A stretch of 64,000 bases of DNA, from contig JANPWX010000440.1 in NCBI GenBank assembly GCA_024734555.1, positions 124,001 through 188,000 on the forward strand, written 5' to 3'. The stretch comes from Trochalopteron elliotii (Eukaryota > Chordata > Aves > Passeriformes > Leiothrichidae). The notes beneath the pieces were generated by a model. The model saw only the letters and a list, made by a program, of their open reading frames with translations. It did no database searches and had not been told where the DNA came from. Positions 1-14,600 of the stretch are shown here, piece by piece (position 1 is the stretch's first letter; each line of letters begins with the position of its first letter). The position numbers were made by a program, and so were the translations under genes.

Positions 1-3000
1 CCAAATCAGCCTCCAAGTAAGCTCCACCAGGGCTGTTGCCACCCTCTATTCATCAGGAACAATGAGTGCAGGCATTGAAATTCCACACTGGTTTGATAAA
101 CAGAGTGCTGCTTTTTTAGTATGTCACATTTAGGCAAGAGAGCAGATTCTGGTTGTAAAAAAGTACCCTTGGAACCTGCTTTTATAGTTCTTACTTGAAA
201 TATTTCTCACCAGTCCTCTCATCACATGTATTTAAACAACTGCAGCCTCGGGAGTGTAATAACTGATAGCAAATCCACTGACTTTTCCAGGGCAGAAATG
301 CAAGTCCTACATGCAGGTCACAATTTAATGAGTTCACAGACAACAAAGCTCCCAAACCAGAGGGGAATCAATGCTAATTACGACAGGGAATCCCAGTGTC
401 TCCATTGCATCTGTAGTGTCACTTACCTGCAACCATCAGCTGCTCACATATTGGTTTTAAGGTTAGCATCAGGCACAGCACCTTGATGTGAAACGTGTCC
501 CTCTGCCCTGAGATTTACACAGACAGGGATCAAACAGCCAGTAATTGGTAGGGGGGAAACATCCCATACTCCCCAGGCACTACTGGAACAAAGGAAATCC
601 CAGATTCATGAATATTTAGCAAGTTTCCACACTCCAATGCATGACAGATGTATTTTGGTTTTAAAAGAATGTCAAAACCATTCACCGCAGCTCCCTTGTG
701 AGATTAGAGTGGCCCCTTTTCTGGGAGCAGTTGGTTTTGTGGCTTCATCCTGCATCTTCTTGAGGATTGGTTTGTGCCAGGGAGGAAAATGGCATCCACA
801 CAGACATCTTTTATTTTCAATTTTCATTTCAATTACATTTATCTTTGGACTTTGAGGTTGTTTACAGCTGAAATATATCTGCCAGGAGTTCAAGTATTTC
901 CTAGTCAATGCTCACATTAGTTCTTTGAAAGGATTGTCAAGACAAAGGAATCACACACAACCAAAAGTGTCACCTGAGGAGGATGTGTGAGCAGCAGGTC
1001 AGACCAGAGGAGAAGCCCTGCTGGTGTCCTGACCAGCCTGGCTGCTGGGGGTGGCACAAAGCACTGCCCTGGGCTACAGCCAGAGCCCTGAGCTGGGGAC
1101 ATGTGGGCTTGGTGTGCCCAGCTGGCTAAGACAGGGCTTGGTAGCCACCCCCTCACTGGGCCAGAGCAGCCCCAGCCACCCATCCTTTGGGAACACAGGG
1201 CTGGAGTGGCCAGGAGAGCTGTGCAAGGGGCAGAGGGGTACATAAAATGCTCCATGGGTGAGTTTAATGCCTGGTGATAAAACACTTTATCCATTCCGAA
1301 GGACGGTGCTTAAACAGATGCTGTTAGTGGTTGTATTTCAAAAGTCAATGGGGCTAAATAAATCTAAAATTTACTTCTACTAAAAGTGTTATGAGGCCAA
1401 GGTCTTTTTATTCTTTAGGTGTTCAATTAAGCAAAAATCCGGAGATCTGCTGGAGAATTTAAGACTACCATGAACAGGAAAGCTTTTTAGTTAAGCTTTC
1501 ATCTCTTCATGTGAAGAACTAAATTGATGATTTTTAAATAATTTACATCCCAGAAGTAGTGTTAAAAAAATGTCCCAAATGGAACTAAAAGCATCGTAAA
1601 TATAATTTCCTGTCAGATTATATGAAATACCCTGATAAATGAACAGCTCTTAAAAGGACACTAACGGTGGACTTGGAAGGTCTGACTCCAGCTTTCTGAA
1701 AATGCCAGCTCTGAGCAGCTGCCATTTGACTTCAGCTCTGCGTGCCCTGAGCAAGCCATGAGATACAGAAGTATGAGTGTGCACTTTTTTCCTTTCTGTG
1801 ATTTATTACATCAATGCTTATGTTTTGAAGAGTATTACCCACCTAAGAAACAAAGGGAAACTAGTCATCACCCCAGAACTAGGGGAAGGGGAGAGAGACA
1901 TGACTGTTTATCTGCTCAATAAGGATCCTTTTGAACGAATCACCAGCTGCCAAAACACTCAAATGTCTTTTATTTTCCTTTCAGTGAGTGCATGTGGGAG
2001 GGGAGGAGAGAGAGGAAGGAGTTTGTGTTAGCTCTGCTGTTACACTGCTGAATTAAGATAGTCACCTACCCATCATCTACTTCCAAATCCCTCTTGATTT
2101 TCAGACACAACTGACATTTCACAGCCTTCTGTTGCCCATCCTGTTTAAATATTAATGCATCCAAAGGTTCAGATGACTGCAGCCATCCAGAACAGAGAAT
2201 CAGAAATTAAAAGCAAACAGGCAGAACAAAGCCCAGTAACGAGTGCGTGGTTCTGAACTTGCTGGGAAGGCTGAGATGAGCATACAGTCAGCTTGAGCTG
2301 TGAGTCATCCTTTCTTGTTATTAATGCAGTATTTATTAGCACTCACTCCTTTCCTCATGATTTCTGCCAGCTCTGTTTTCACACCACGTTCATCACCACA
2401 GCTTTCTTGTTTCTCTGCCCAGCTAGCACAGTGCCTGTCGTGCCCAGCAGGCCCAGCTCATATTCTCAGGCTCTGTCTGTGTCCCATACTCCCACTGTGT
2501 CAGCAGCCCGTTTCTCTGGGTGTTGTTCTTCTTTTGCAATTGTTTGTGTTCCTACATGATGGGGCAGCAATGGTGAAATATAAAGGGACAGCCTACACTG
2601 AGTGTTGTTATGATGCCATCATTTCAATTTTCAAGCAGACGGAGCCAGCACCAATTGAATGCAGCTCTTCAGACACACAAAATGGCTTCAGCACAATGGC
2701 AGAACTGACCTCCGAGCCCAAGGTGCGCACTGACCTTCGGAGCACATGGGATGATCTCACTTGTCCTGCTACTGCCACTGGCCATCAGCCAGAGATTGGG
2801 GTACCTCTGGGCAGGAGTTGTGCATCTCTGCTCAAGAGCCCTCTCAGCACAGAGCTGACCCTGGAACTGCTGCTCCCTGCAACATCCCAGCAAGTTACAT
2901 TGTCCTGTGCACAAGGAATGACCATGGGCTCTTCCTTCAGCCTTCAGATCACCAGCACTGAATCTGCATTGAAGTACCTGACCTGTCCCCATCCCCACAT

Positions 3001-6000
3001 GGACAGGGACAGCAAGGCCTGAGGAGCACATGGCATGTCCAACAGGGACATTCAGCAAACCATCACAGGAGCTGCGAACAGATACCAAACACTTCTATGA
3101 TACCAGTCCCACCTTCCATACTGACCTATCAACTATGGGGAGAGTGAAAAATAGAACTCTTAGAGGAGGAAAACCATGCTCAGGAAAAAGAAGGTGCCAA
3201 ATGCAGACATTATGGGAAGTGCTCAATATTTCCTTCCATTCAGCCTGGAAGTCAGAAATTATAACGGCTGAACCCTAAGGAGAGAAGGATGAAAGGGCTT
3301 TGCTCCTGGGCATGTGACACTGCTCCCCTTTGTGGTACCAGATGCGGGGAAAGAGAGGAGAGAAGAAAAGCAAAGCTGGAGCTGAAAGGCTCTTTTTTTT
3401 TTCCTTTTTAAAAGAAAGAACAAAATTTAAACGATCCTGAAAGAACAACTCTTCCTTTCAAAGACATTAGTTTGGGAAGCTGGCTGTAAAAGGGTACATT
3501 TTTGAAATGTGGCTGCAGTTACCAAGCAACCTGCTCTGCTGCCAGCAGCATGTCCAAATTTGGGGGAGGCAGAGCCCATGGCTCTGCCCTCCCAGGACAG
3601 CAAGTGCAGCTAGACAGTCTGGACAGCTGGCACACCACAATGTGTGGAGCCAGGACCCTCCACCCAGAGTGGCCTTCAGAACTAGCTGGGCCTTTGGAAG
3701 TAGTGAGGATGGCAAAACAATCAAGACATTGCACTGAAAGAGGATGGAGGAACAAGGAGAAAAGGAAAATCTGAAATCAGCCCAGTAGCTGCAGCAGAAA
3801 AGCTCTGGGTTTATGTGGGTGCAACTATAAGCATAATTTGATGTATATTACTAAAACTAAGGCAAACAGCAAACAAAATTCTCAATTAACATTCCCAGTT
3901 CTCGTAAGCATTGGACACACTGCAGTGCTTTGCAGGATTTTCTATAGCCCAGGGATCTAACATGGAAAGAAGAAAACAAGTGCCCTGGGACCCAGCCTTT
4001 CCAGGCTGAAAACCCCACAACTCTGCCTAGGTCCAGAGCTTCACCAGAGCTTTCATTCCATTAACTCCATACAAGGATATCATTACACTTTTCTAATCAT
4101 GAGTTGTTTTGTTACCTCCATTGCTATTCTAAATGAGAATTAGGTACAACATGCACTTAATTTAGGCTATGAGTTGAGCTGGCAAAAACCTAAGCTTATA
4201 TCCAAGCTGTACAAAGAGCTGAGATGTTTTATTTCCTCCCATTTGGTGAAGAGAACTGGCCCCAAAACTTCACAACCTCACACTATCCCAAATGCCTCCT
4301 GGAAGCCTCTGTCCCCAAAATGTCCTGAGCTGTTTGATGCTGAGGGCTGGGTTCAAACCTCCTGGCTCAAAGCATTAACAGAAAGACTGTGATTAAATGT
4401 TGTTTGACATGCCTGAGGATGCCAATACTAAAGATGGGATTTGGGCAGCACCTCCCAGCACCACTTTCTACCCTTTTGAGCCACCTTCCACCATCACAGC
4501 CTGAGCCCCTGTGCTGCAGCATCACCTGCACAGAGCAAATAGCACTGCTACTGTAGCATCTGCCTTTACTCCAACAGCCAAAGCAAACTCTGAGAGATAT
4601 CTTAGGAATGTAAGATCCCTCACTGATCTGCACAATCTTCAGCAAATGTTCTGTGCCTGGCACTTGGCATATTTATTGGGCGCTCTGAGATCATGCAAAG
4701 GTTTGCCAATAATCATATTAGACTTCACAGTATTCCCTACACTACACCTAATATGGCATATATGTTATAAACACAGTCATTGTGAAAAGAGAGTGATGTT
4801 GTCACTAAACAGCTGTTTGGCTCAGTTCTTTCATGAAATAATTGAGATATTGTAGGTAGGCATTACATGGAATGCCTAATCCTTGAGTATTTAGGATTAT
4901 TAGGTGAAAAGGACAAGAAAACTATTTGCTACAATGCAGTCCTTTATGAAACCACACAGTCTTTTAGATATTTCTTCTTGAAACTGCACTGGCAAAACCT
5001 GTCACTTTCCTGAACTGATCCCTACTGTTACAATTGAGACTATTTTCTGAAGTGACTAAAAGTTTGAGTCATTTAGCACAAGAACTGCTCCCACAACAGG
5101 ATTCTAAAAGTAATGCCACTCATTCCAAATTTCTTTGCTGTATTTTGTGCAACAACCATGCAGAACCATCAAGCACAGAAAGTAAGTGCCCAGGATTTTA
5201 CTGAGACAGACTACCTCCAGCTGCCACTCCTCCCATCAGTGACAAATTTCATACCATGACCATAATGCACACAGGCTTTTTACCCCAAGTTTTGCCCCTT
5301 TTCTCTTAGTGTTATTAGGTATCATTTTTCCATGTCTGCACCCTGGGCAGAACACCCTTGGGATTTACAGTGTGACCCACTTTCCTCTTAATTTAGTAGG
5401 AGCTGCAATGGTCACTCACATGGGTCTTGTCAAGGTACAACTTCTCTGCAGACAGTGGGGTAACAGAGGTGAGAAAACAGTGAGAGTAAATCATGAGAAT
5501 AATTTCCTGTAGGTCTGACCCTGAAAACATTTGAATCAATCTCACACATCCCTCTTCACCATCAATGCCACTCGTGCCTCTTCTCATACAGTGCATCACG
5601 TTTCCAACTTCTCCATCCCAACAGTGGGTGTTTCCAGCAGTCCCCCCTTTGTGGGGCTGGGGTGGTGGCACAGGGGCTGCTGTTGGTGGGTGCTGAAGGC
5701 ACAAAATTCACCACACAGCTTCAGGTGGGCTCCTCTGCTCACCCTTCACAGCAATGGCTCTGCTCTGCCATGCTTATGTCTGTGCTGGTGCCTGAAACAC
5801 TGAACAGATATTTCTCTTTAAGGCGTTTAAACTGCAGCTGTGAACAAAGTACAAAAACCAAACACACCACCCCCTCTGCCATCAGGCTGGGTTAAACAGA
5901 GCTGAGCATCTCTCAGCTGTGAGGAGGAGTGTGCATCGCAAAGCCAACCTCTCGCAAAGCTCCTTGTGAGAGACAGAAAAATTCCCCAGCGAGTGAGATA

Positions 6001-8139
6001 AAAACTGTATTACTAACCAGACTGGAAATCAAGGAGCTGGAGATATTAGGGCCAGGACAGGGAGCTGCCGGTGCACACACTGTGTATGACACAGCATCAG
6101 CCAATAGTGGACACAGAGCACCTCCTACCCCCACCATGAAATACTCCACCGCAGTAATTTCAGGAGAGGGGATTGCTGCCATCTCCCCGGATACAACACT
6201 ACTCTTCCTTTATTTTCTTGCTAATTTCCCCTAAATGGGGCTAGTTTGAGTCTTGAGTAGTGGCTTGACCACTGCCGTTTGCAGCCCCTAACCGCCCAGC
6301 CAGGTAATCTTGTGGCAGCAGGACTCTTGCCCAGGGATGTGGTGGGACTTGCAGTTCCACGAAGCATTTTGTAACTAAGTCCTGGAAACAAACTGGCGTT
6401 AGAGAGGGCTCCGTGCAGCGGGGCACTTGTTTTATAAACCCCGGCAGTTTGTCTGGGCTTCACCTGTGTTTAGAAATCGAGGCAGAGCAGCTGTGAGACC
6501 CCCAAACAACAATGCTTGTTTTCATGTCAAATCTGTGCAAACAGCTCATATGTCAAAGTGGCAGCATCTCCCCGGGATGCTCCTCGCACCGAGCAGGTCT
6601 CCCCAGCGCTCTGAGTGTGGCTGCCGACCCTGCCAGCCGTCCCTGCTGCAGCAAAGGTGCTGAGTGGCTGTACCTGCCCACACACACCTCCACACACCTC
6701 TGCTGCCCACACACACGCTGTGGGGCACGTCAGCATAGCTTTATTCACTGAGAATGCTGACTGCATTTTCTGCCACTGCTTCACCTGGGCACAGTCCTGC
6801 AATTCTACTGATTTAGGCCCCAATCCAGCACATTTAAAATGTCATTACATTTAACATTTGATTAATTTAATTTCTGTAAAACTAAATTAATTTCACAATT
6901 TTACAGCCTTAAAGCTGTACACCCACATGAAGGTTGGATTGGTTGCAATCTAACAGATCCACAACTTCTTGGGCTTGAGAATAGACCTCCACCTATCAGC
7001 ATTTTAAAATTTGAATGTTACACTGCTAAGCCTCAGGTTTTTCTGTTAATCAAAATTCACCAAATCACTCTAGGATTGCAGTACTATCAGTCCATCAGGT
7101 CCCAGAGAATATTTGTGATGAGCAAAAGCACTTCAGTTGTTCATGTTGAGCTGGACAATCAGGTTCGTCTTCTCCAATGTTATGTGGAGATGGGAAAGCC
7201 AAGTGTCATTTAAGTAGTGTCAGCATCTCATTGTGGGGTTCAGACCCCACTCGTGGGGTGCACTGCATAGAGAGATGCACACACCTGTATCACTCAAGTC
7301 CATGGGACTGGTCAGAGCTTGAAGCACTGTGCAACATACAGAGAGGAAACAGGATCAGTCCCCACAGGCATCCCAATTCCCTCTTTCCTCCCACATCCAA
7401 GAAACCCTTGAGTGCTGTTTTCTCACAGCCAGGCAGGTGTTGGGTCTGATGCTTCTGATCCACACTCTCGGGCACAGAGAGGAACCAAAGGTTGGTCCTA
7501 TAACCACATTCTGTCTTGACTCCAAGAGATGGATCTCCACAGGTTTCATTAAATATGTGTAGACCACAGGGTACTTCAAAACCCTAGGCAGGGGTGCAGC
7601 CAGCCCCCATTTAAATGCAGATGCTTTAAGAATAATTATCAATTGCTCAATCTCCATGTGAAGCAGCAGCAGAATGGAGCTGGAACCAGCAGGGAAGGTG
7701 GCAGCGCAGGCAGTCCTGAGGACACCAGCAACTGCCTTTCAGCTCTCACATTTATAAATAATTTATTTCCAGCCACCTGTGCCCAGAATAACAATTTTCT
7801 GCCTGAAATCTCCAAGCTGGTGCCAGGAGGCTGTCAGGGACTCGCTTTCCCGGGACCCTCTCGACCTGTTGGGAAGGGGTCCGGGTCTCCAGAGGGGCAG
7901 CTCTGAAGGGATGTGCCCCTAGTGGGAAGAGGCACGAGAAACAAACACGGAGCATCCGTTCAGCTGATCGCATTAGGGCTTCTCGCTGCTGCTGCCGCCA
8001 CTCAGCTCTCTGCCGATGCAGCCATCCGTGCATTTGGACAAACACCCAGGCAGAGGGAATGGGTAGGTCTGGAAACGTCGGCAGCTGCGGAAGGCTGCAG
8101 AGCTCTGCTGTGAGGCAGCCTTAGAGGAGAGGCTGTTTC
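1..8139. other. Upstream non-coding stretch
   Basis: No exon with recognisable protein homology, no RNA gene and no clear transposon was found on either strand. Composition is mixed, with short AT-rich patches (for example 6840-6900) and locally GC-richer segments near 1000-1250 and 2400-3050. A 699-nt ATG-initiated open frame at 2324-3022 (+) encodes nothing I recognise. The stretch may contain distal control elements or an unseen 5' exon. Confidence 0.6.
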
Positions 8140-8660
8140 CCCGGGCACGGGAGCGTTATGAAACACGAGCACACTGGCTGTGCTTGAGGATTTTGGCAGC
8201 GCAGAGCGGAGGCTGATTCCATCCTGCCTGTTGGCGCAGGAGGCCATGGAGCGGCTCCCTCCTGCCGGCTCCCGCAGGGCGCAGGACCCCGGTGCCCCGG
8301 CCCGCTGAGCCGCAGGGACCCTGGAGAGCCGCAGGGACCCCGGAACGCCGCAGGGACCACGGCGAACAGCAGGGACCCCAGCAAGCAGCAGGGACCCCGG
8401 AGACCGCAGGGACCCCGGAGAGCTGCAGGGACCCCGGAGAGCCGCAGGGACCACTGGAGGGCCAGGGCGGCAGCGGTGAGCGGGGCGCGGTGAGGGGCTG
8501 GGCGAGTTCAGGGGCGGCGGGAGGGAGCGGAGCGCCGCAGACCCGGGCATGGCACCGTGCGGTCCGCGCAGGATTACGGCTCTGCGCGCTGGAAACGGGG
8601 GGCAGCGGAGGGATTAGTGGAGAAGGGCAGAGGGGAGCAGGATTTATCCGCTTTTCAGAT
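8140..8660 (+). promoter_or_regulatory. CpG island, candidate WSCD1 promoter and non-coding first exon
   Basis: This is the only long stretch of the window dense in CpG dinucleotides. It has a GC box (GGGGCGG) at 8511-8517 and strong G/C content against an AT-rich surround. A good splice donor, GCG|GTGAGC, lies at 8475/8476 on the + strand. It sits 6.4 kb upstream of the WSCD1 start codon in the same orientation, with no other gene visible between, so it is the best promoter candidate. No TATA box was recognised. The exon and transcription start are inferred; a divergent lncRNA or an upstream gene on the minus strand could also use it. Confidence 0.5.
8307..8458 (+). repeat. GC-rich minisatellite, 19-bp unit, 8 copies, inside the CpG island
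   Basis: Eight tandem copies share the core GCAGGGACC, with a variable 10-base remainder most often of the form CCGGAGAGCC. Units are 19 bp, except one of 18 and a last one of 20. The unit is not a multiple of three, so the array is not a coding repeat. It ends 17 bases before the candidate splice donor at 8475/8476. Confidence 0.9.
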
Positions 8661-11600
8661 GTGCATTACGGCCTTTTGTAATATTTCACTGGATTGTACA
8701 GTACTTTGCCTGGCTACAATAGGGGTTCCTCAGCCACAAAAGAAAGGTGAGGTTTTTTCTCTTTTTCTTACACCGTTCATTATCTGCCTCTGCGAGCCGT
8801 GTGCCAGCTGGCCTGGGCACGAGCAATAACCGGACAACTTTTTGCAGAGGCTGAGGTATCAGCATTCATTGCAGTCTCGATGACTATTTGTTTTACTAAA
8901 TTAATCCACAGCATCTAAGTGAAGGGGCTTAAGCGGCATTATTTACAAAGACTGCAGGTCGCTCTCGAGATGTCCTTCCCCAAGCATCCACGGAACATTA
9001 TATTTGAAAAGTCAGCAATGGATATTGCAAGTGTGTTTGTGTCACAGACGAGCAAGGCAGGCTGGAAAGCTCAGCTTCTCCCATCAGTTTCTGGAGCATC
9101 ACTGTGCTGAACAAATAGACTCTAACAATGTTTAGCAGGTGAATGTTGCAGGAATTGAGATATTGAAGGGTTTATGAAAGACACTTTTAAACCACCTATG
9201 ATTCAGTTACAGAACTGTGTGTTATTTTAATTCTAGTATATTTCCTCGCACACAGGGAAAGATCTCATCTGTAGTTCCTGTGGGCCAAAGGCAAACATAC
9301 ATATATGGTATATTTGTTATAACATTCTTGTGCAAAACTTCAGCCACAGACCACATAGGGTCTGCAGATAGCACATCATTTGCTGGGCACTTGAACTCTT
9401 AATATATAAGAATGTACATCATGCATGAATGTTTTATTGTTAATAAAATACTTTTGAGATTCAGTAATAGTTTGCTAAAAGCTTTCAGTTTATCAGAGAA
9501 TGGTGACAGCAGACTGTATGTTACTTCTGGAGCACACATCCCTCTGTTTACAGAATGCACACACATGGATGTGGATGCACATGTACACCTGAAATGTGGG
9601 TATGCATATGTCTGCATGCATCTCTTCCATACTGGCATGGAATCAGTCCTGTTGATTACTGCATTATGACTCGAGATAGGTAAAAATTATGGGATTAATG
9701 GAGAAATGTCATGGTGTGATTTTTGCTCAAGCTGTCCCTGAGCACTTTCCAAGTCAGCACTCTCACAATAAGCCTTGCTGGACCATCTGCCTCTCACAGG
9801 CTCTTCTGCATCCCTTACCTCAGGCTCACCAACAACATTATTGTCTGGATTTGCACCTATCATACTAAAAAATTGGTCTTAAAAAGTCAGATATCTGGTG
9901 AAAGAGCTACTGGGACAGGATTTGCAGAAGTTAGTGTCAACCTCTCCAGCCTCAGGCTGCAGCTCTGCTCTGTGACATTGCCTTTCCCTTCCAAAGCTGA
10001 ATTATTTGTCACTGTAAAATGCCTCCTGTATTGAATAAATGGGGTATTATATATATATATATATATTATATATTTTTATATTAATTATACTTGACCAGTT
10101 TATGGACTAGAGAGTTTTTCTTTCTGCTAACTCCACAGAAGCATATTTCTTTCTTATTTATCCCATTTCAGTGTTATTTAAAGGTTTTAACACAACCTCA
10201 CCATCAAAGATAACTTTGCAATCTGATTACATCTTGTAGCAAGCCCTCATGTTGCAAGCAATGGTAAACTTGCTGGAGAGCCCTCTTAAGCTGCAACGCT
10301 TGTCACCACAGCACGTGGAGAAATTTGGGTGCTTCTACTTGATTTTCAGCTTGTTGGCAGATCTAATAGGGAGACATGTGGGGTCAGCACAGACACATCC
10401 TCTAGGAAGGAACACTTCGTATGTTGTAAGGAGTGCTTGAAGTTTCTCAGAATGATTTTAGCTATTGAAATAAAGGGAACTGCAAATACTTGACAGGGTC
10501 CCAACATCAAATTTGTGGCTTCTTAAGAGTTTTACTTCCTACGTTCATTCACACAATATGATATTTGTTTTGGCTTTCCAAAACGCCCTGAGAAAATGGC
10601 AGTGTGTATCCAAGGGAAATGCAAGAATCCTTCAGGTGAGGCCTGACTGCATTTGTCCTCAAAGAAAACTGACAAAAGAAAGGAAAGACATGGAAGAGGG
10701 ATGGATTTTTCTAAAAATGGTAATGAGTGCAATTCCCTTCAGTTTACTATAGGAAACATCCTCTTGCTTCCTTGCCAACAACTCTGAATTTGCAAAATCC
10801 TGCTGCTCTTTAGACAAGGACCACCTTTGGTGACCTGCAGCTGTCAATGCAGCACTGACCTGAGCTTCTGCACTGCGCACACATCAAGGGACAGTCTTCA
10901 CTTAAGCAACTCTTCACCTGCCAGTCTGGGGCTGTTTTTCAGTGTCTTCACCCTTTACCAGCATTCATGGCATCACTGAAAATATTCAGTCTTCCCTTAA
11001 AAATTCTGTAAATGCTCCTTCATCTAGGAGAGTAGAATTGCCAAGAACTTTATCATGTTTCTTTTATTTCTCTCTACAAATACATTAATGCAGCTGCCTA
11101 GTGTGACATCCTCTGTCACACTTTGCGAGTTCATTTTGGAAGCAAGATACTGACTGTTTTTCCTTATAGCAACTTTTTTGGTGGCAAGGGATCCTTTCTC
11201 TGCTGAAGTCCCAGCACCCTGTAGAATTGTGCTTCCACTCACTATGCCCGAAGCTGATATTTTCCAGTGCTAATTATTGCCCTTTTTCCAGTGTAGTGTT
11301 ATCCCTTTCATTGCCCTCTTCACCTAGAGCTCTCGTCTGCCATTTAAAAGTTCTCACCACCCATCAATTATCCATCATTGTCCTTTCAATTATAATTTTA
11401 TGATTTTACTAACAACTTCCAATTCATATGGTCCTAAACCCCCTTTGGCTGTGAGAACTGATAAACAGGAACAGTAGACTTGTTTTCTTCCATTTTGCTT
11501 CATTCATTTTAGGCGAAACATGCATGAAAAAGACAAATGCCACATTTTCTATTACCAGATACTAATTCTTTCCTCCTTAGTCTTTCCTTTTAAATATCAT

Positions 11601-14600
11601 CATCAGAAGTGATGCAGTTCAACTCTTTTAGGCATACTTTGATGATATTGCAATATGCAGTTTATGGAAAAATCAAATGACAGTTTTTATGTCTGCAGCA
11701 CTTCGCTATTTTCCCACTAAAAAGCAACATTTAATTTTTGAGTTGCACATTTGCAGCAGTGATTGTGGGCGGAGAGTCTGCTTATTTATTTGGTTGGGTT
11801 TTACTACAATGTACTGTCATGGCAACTGCTCTAAGGGTGAGTGCATCTGGAGGTAATTCGTACACATCATGTTGAATGCAGCAAAATTGCCTTGTACCAT
11901 TTGAACTTTTCCAACCACTAGGCAAGGGCAAAGTTACCCCTTTGAGACTCTGAAACAGCTTCTCCTTACTAAACAAGCAAATACATAAACAAACTTGGCA
12001 GAGCGCTAAGAGCAATACCAAACGTTTCTTGATGTTTGGATGCAGAGCCTGCTGCACAGTTAAATTAGGTCTGATACCTTGGGTGTTTTCTTCAGTTCTG
12101 CTGATGTACAGCAAGCTTTCTGTCCTGTTCATGTGGAGGCAGAACATCATGCCCTGCCCACTTGCTGTTTGGGCAGGCATTGCCCAGACTAGTGTCCCTT
12201 GGCTCCAGGAGGCTTTGCCATGTGCCGCCCTCTCAGGAGGCAAGTGACAGATCCTCTCATCCTGGCGATGGTGCAGCCTCCAGCTGTTCCACTTTACATC
12301 ACAAGCATGGAGAAACTCTACCAAAATCCACTGACCAAGCACACAAGTGGTGTTAAAAGGGACTGAATTGGGCCAGTGATGCAGCTTCAAGCATAACATG
12401 CTTGACCTTTGCTGCATGGTCTTGATGACCCTTCTCCAGCCAAGCTGTGGACGCTGTTTGATGAGCCAGAAAACTCCAGCTGCCCCAGCATGCCCTCTCC
12501 AACTGGGACTCCTCTGAGAACTCGGGCTTGAAGTGTCTCTCCCAGTGAATAAACCAGAAGAGCTGTGAAACCCTGAATTACAGCTGGGCAGAAATGACTG
12601 CAAATCTGATAGATTTATCTAGCCTTATCTTGCTGACAGGGGAAAAAATCTTAAACCTTTTGAGACTGTGTGTGACTGCAGCCATTGCCTCAGGCTACAT
12701 GGAGTGCCTGACACCGAGGTGTGAGCACCTGCCCCCTGACCCAGCCTCACCTGCAGGCACTGCACAGAGCATGGGCATCCCCAGTCCCAATCTCAGGTGG
12801 CTGATACCTGCACACTGCTTGCCTTCAGATCACACAGCCTCCACTGGGAACAGCTCTAGTTTACCATGGCAGGAATAACTAGTGAATTAAATCCCACCTA
12901 TGCTCATAGACAGTATTTCTTCAGATGAATTAGTGCAGTAGCAACCTGCACGATCTAATTATGGCTAATTTTCCATTCATTTGTATCAGTACTTCTGACC
13001 CTTTTACTGCAATTCTTGAGCACTCTCACAACATTGATCAGAGATTTTCAATAATTTAACTCTAAGGGTCAGATCTTTAGCTGGTGTAAATCAATGCATT
13101 TTCTTTGGCTTTGGAGCTGATCCGAAGGGAAATGTGTAACTTCTACTGTAGAGAGAGAGCAGTTGGAATTCACTGAAGACGCTACATCCTGGCAGTGCTT
13201 CATACCTGCTCATGCTCACCAGCCCTTGGAGAAAGTGTTGCAATTCAGCACATTGAATACTTTTGGATATTACTGAGTCCTCTGCAATTAAAATCAGCAT
13301 ATATGTACTTAAAAAAAAATACCATTAACAAAAGTGCCTAAAAGAGGTCTTCAAATCACCTGAATTGTAAGATTAGAGACAGAGACTCCTGGTTTGTGAC
13401 AGCCTCGTTTAGGAATTGAGGCTAAAAGGTCACACAAAAGGAATTCAGGCTCAACTGACAAAGGATTTAACTGAGCTTTAATTTATTTCTGTCCTAGAAG
13501 TTTTGGATCTTTGGTTTGGTTGCTATCTAAGACAGAAAGAATTTGCACAACCAAATGAAAAAGGCAATGGATGGAGAGCTAATTGGTAACATTTATTTAA
13601 TAAAGCAGCATAAATGAACATCAACAAAACTTTAAATCAACTACTGAAACAAGAAATAGTGAGCAGATGTTCATTGCCAGGACTGCAGATTTCAGGAGTG
13701 TGCCCCAACTGCAAGCTAAGCAAATGCCATAATATTTTCTTTTCTGGAAAACACTGCATTTTTTCTCAACACTTGCCTAGCTCCACAGAAAATGGATAGA
13801 CTGGGAAAACAGGAACTTATGGGGACATGCCAGCTTTTATTTGCCATGGGAGGTTAAAGGTTCCCTAGAGCACAAAGGAGCTTTTCTTGCCCATACAATC
13901 TCATTGTGGTACACATCAGCACAACTAAAGCTGCAAAGCTCAGCAGCAGTCAAGAGAGATCTGCCGAACTTGAGCTGAAATTTTTTCAAACATTCACTAG
14001 TTTTTCTCCACACACATCCCCACATCAATAGTTGGCAATATGAATCCACTAAAAAAAAATACAGCAGGATCTCCTGTTTCTGTTAAAGCAACACACACAG
14101 AATCGCCAAATATCCTTCCAGCAAAAAGCCCAACTTCTTTGTGCTGCACAGAGATTAATAATTATTATCTTATCTATTGTGAGTTGATGCAATTTCTTTT
14201 TTCCTCCCACACACCCACACTTCTGTTTCCTTCTGATCTGCATTTGTAGCCGAGCTACTGTTTAGCTGAAAGGAAGGAATTTGGTAATACCTCCCTAAAA
14301 AGATGCCTGTTCATCCAGTGACAAAGGATAGAGAGGTTGGCTATTGACAAAAGAAAATAAAGAACTTCTTTTCCAAACATCCCAAGAGAAATAACCTCAT
14401 CATTAAGGTATTTCTTGTGCATCACAAGTTAAAAGAAAGAAAAGAAAAAAGTCTGAAGATCTGAAACTCGCTTGAGCTCAATCAATCAATCTCATTGGAC
14501 TATAGTTCTTAACGTGCATAATTATAAACAACAGATGGAGAAATGCTCAGATAAAGCCAAAAGGGGTGGGTGGGGGAAAGTCACCCTGATGGTGGATGTT

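Noticed and set aside
8002..8550. 182-codon open frame on the minus strand, Pro/Ser/Arg-rich
   Set aside because: It is produced by the GC-rich island and the 19-bp minisatellite; repeat units of 19 bp shift frame and no known domain appears.
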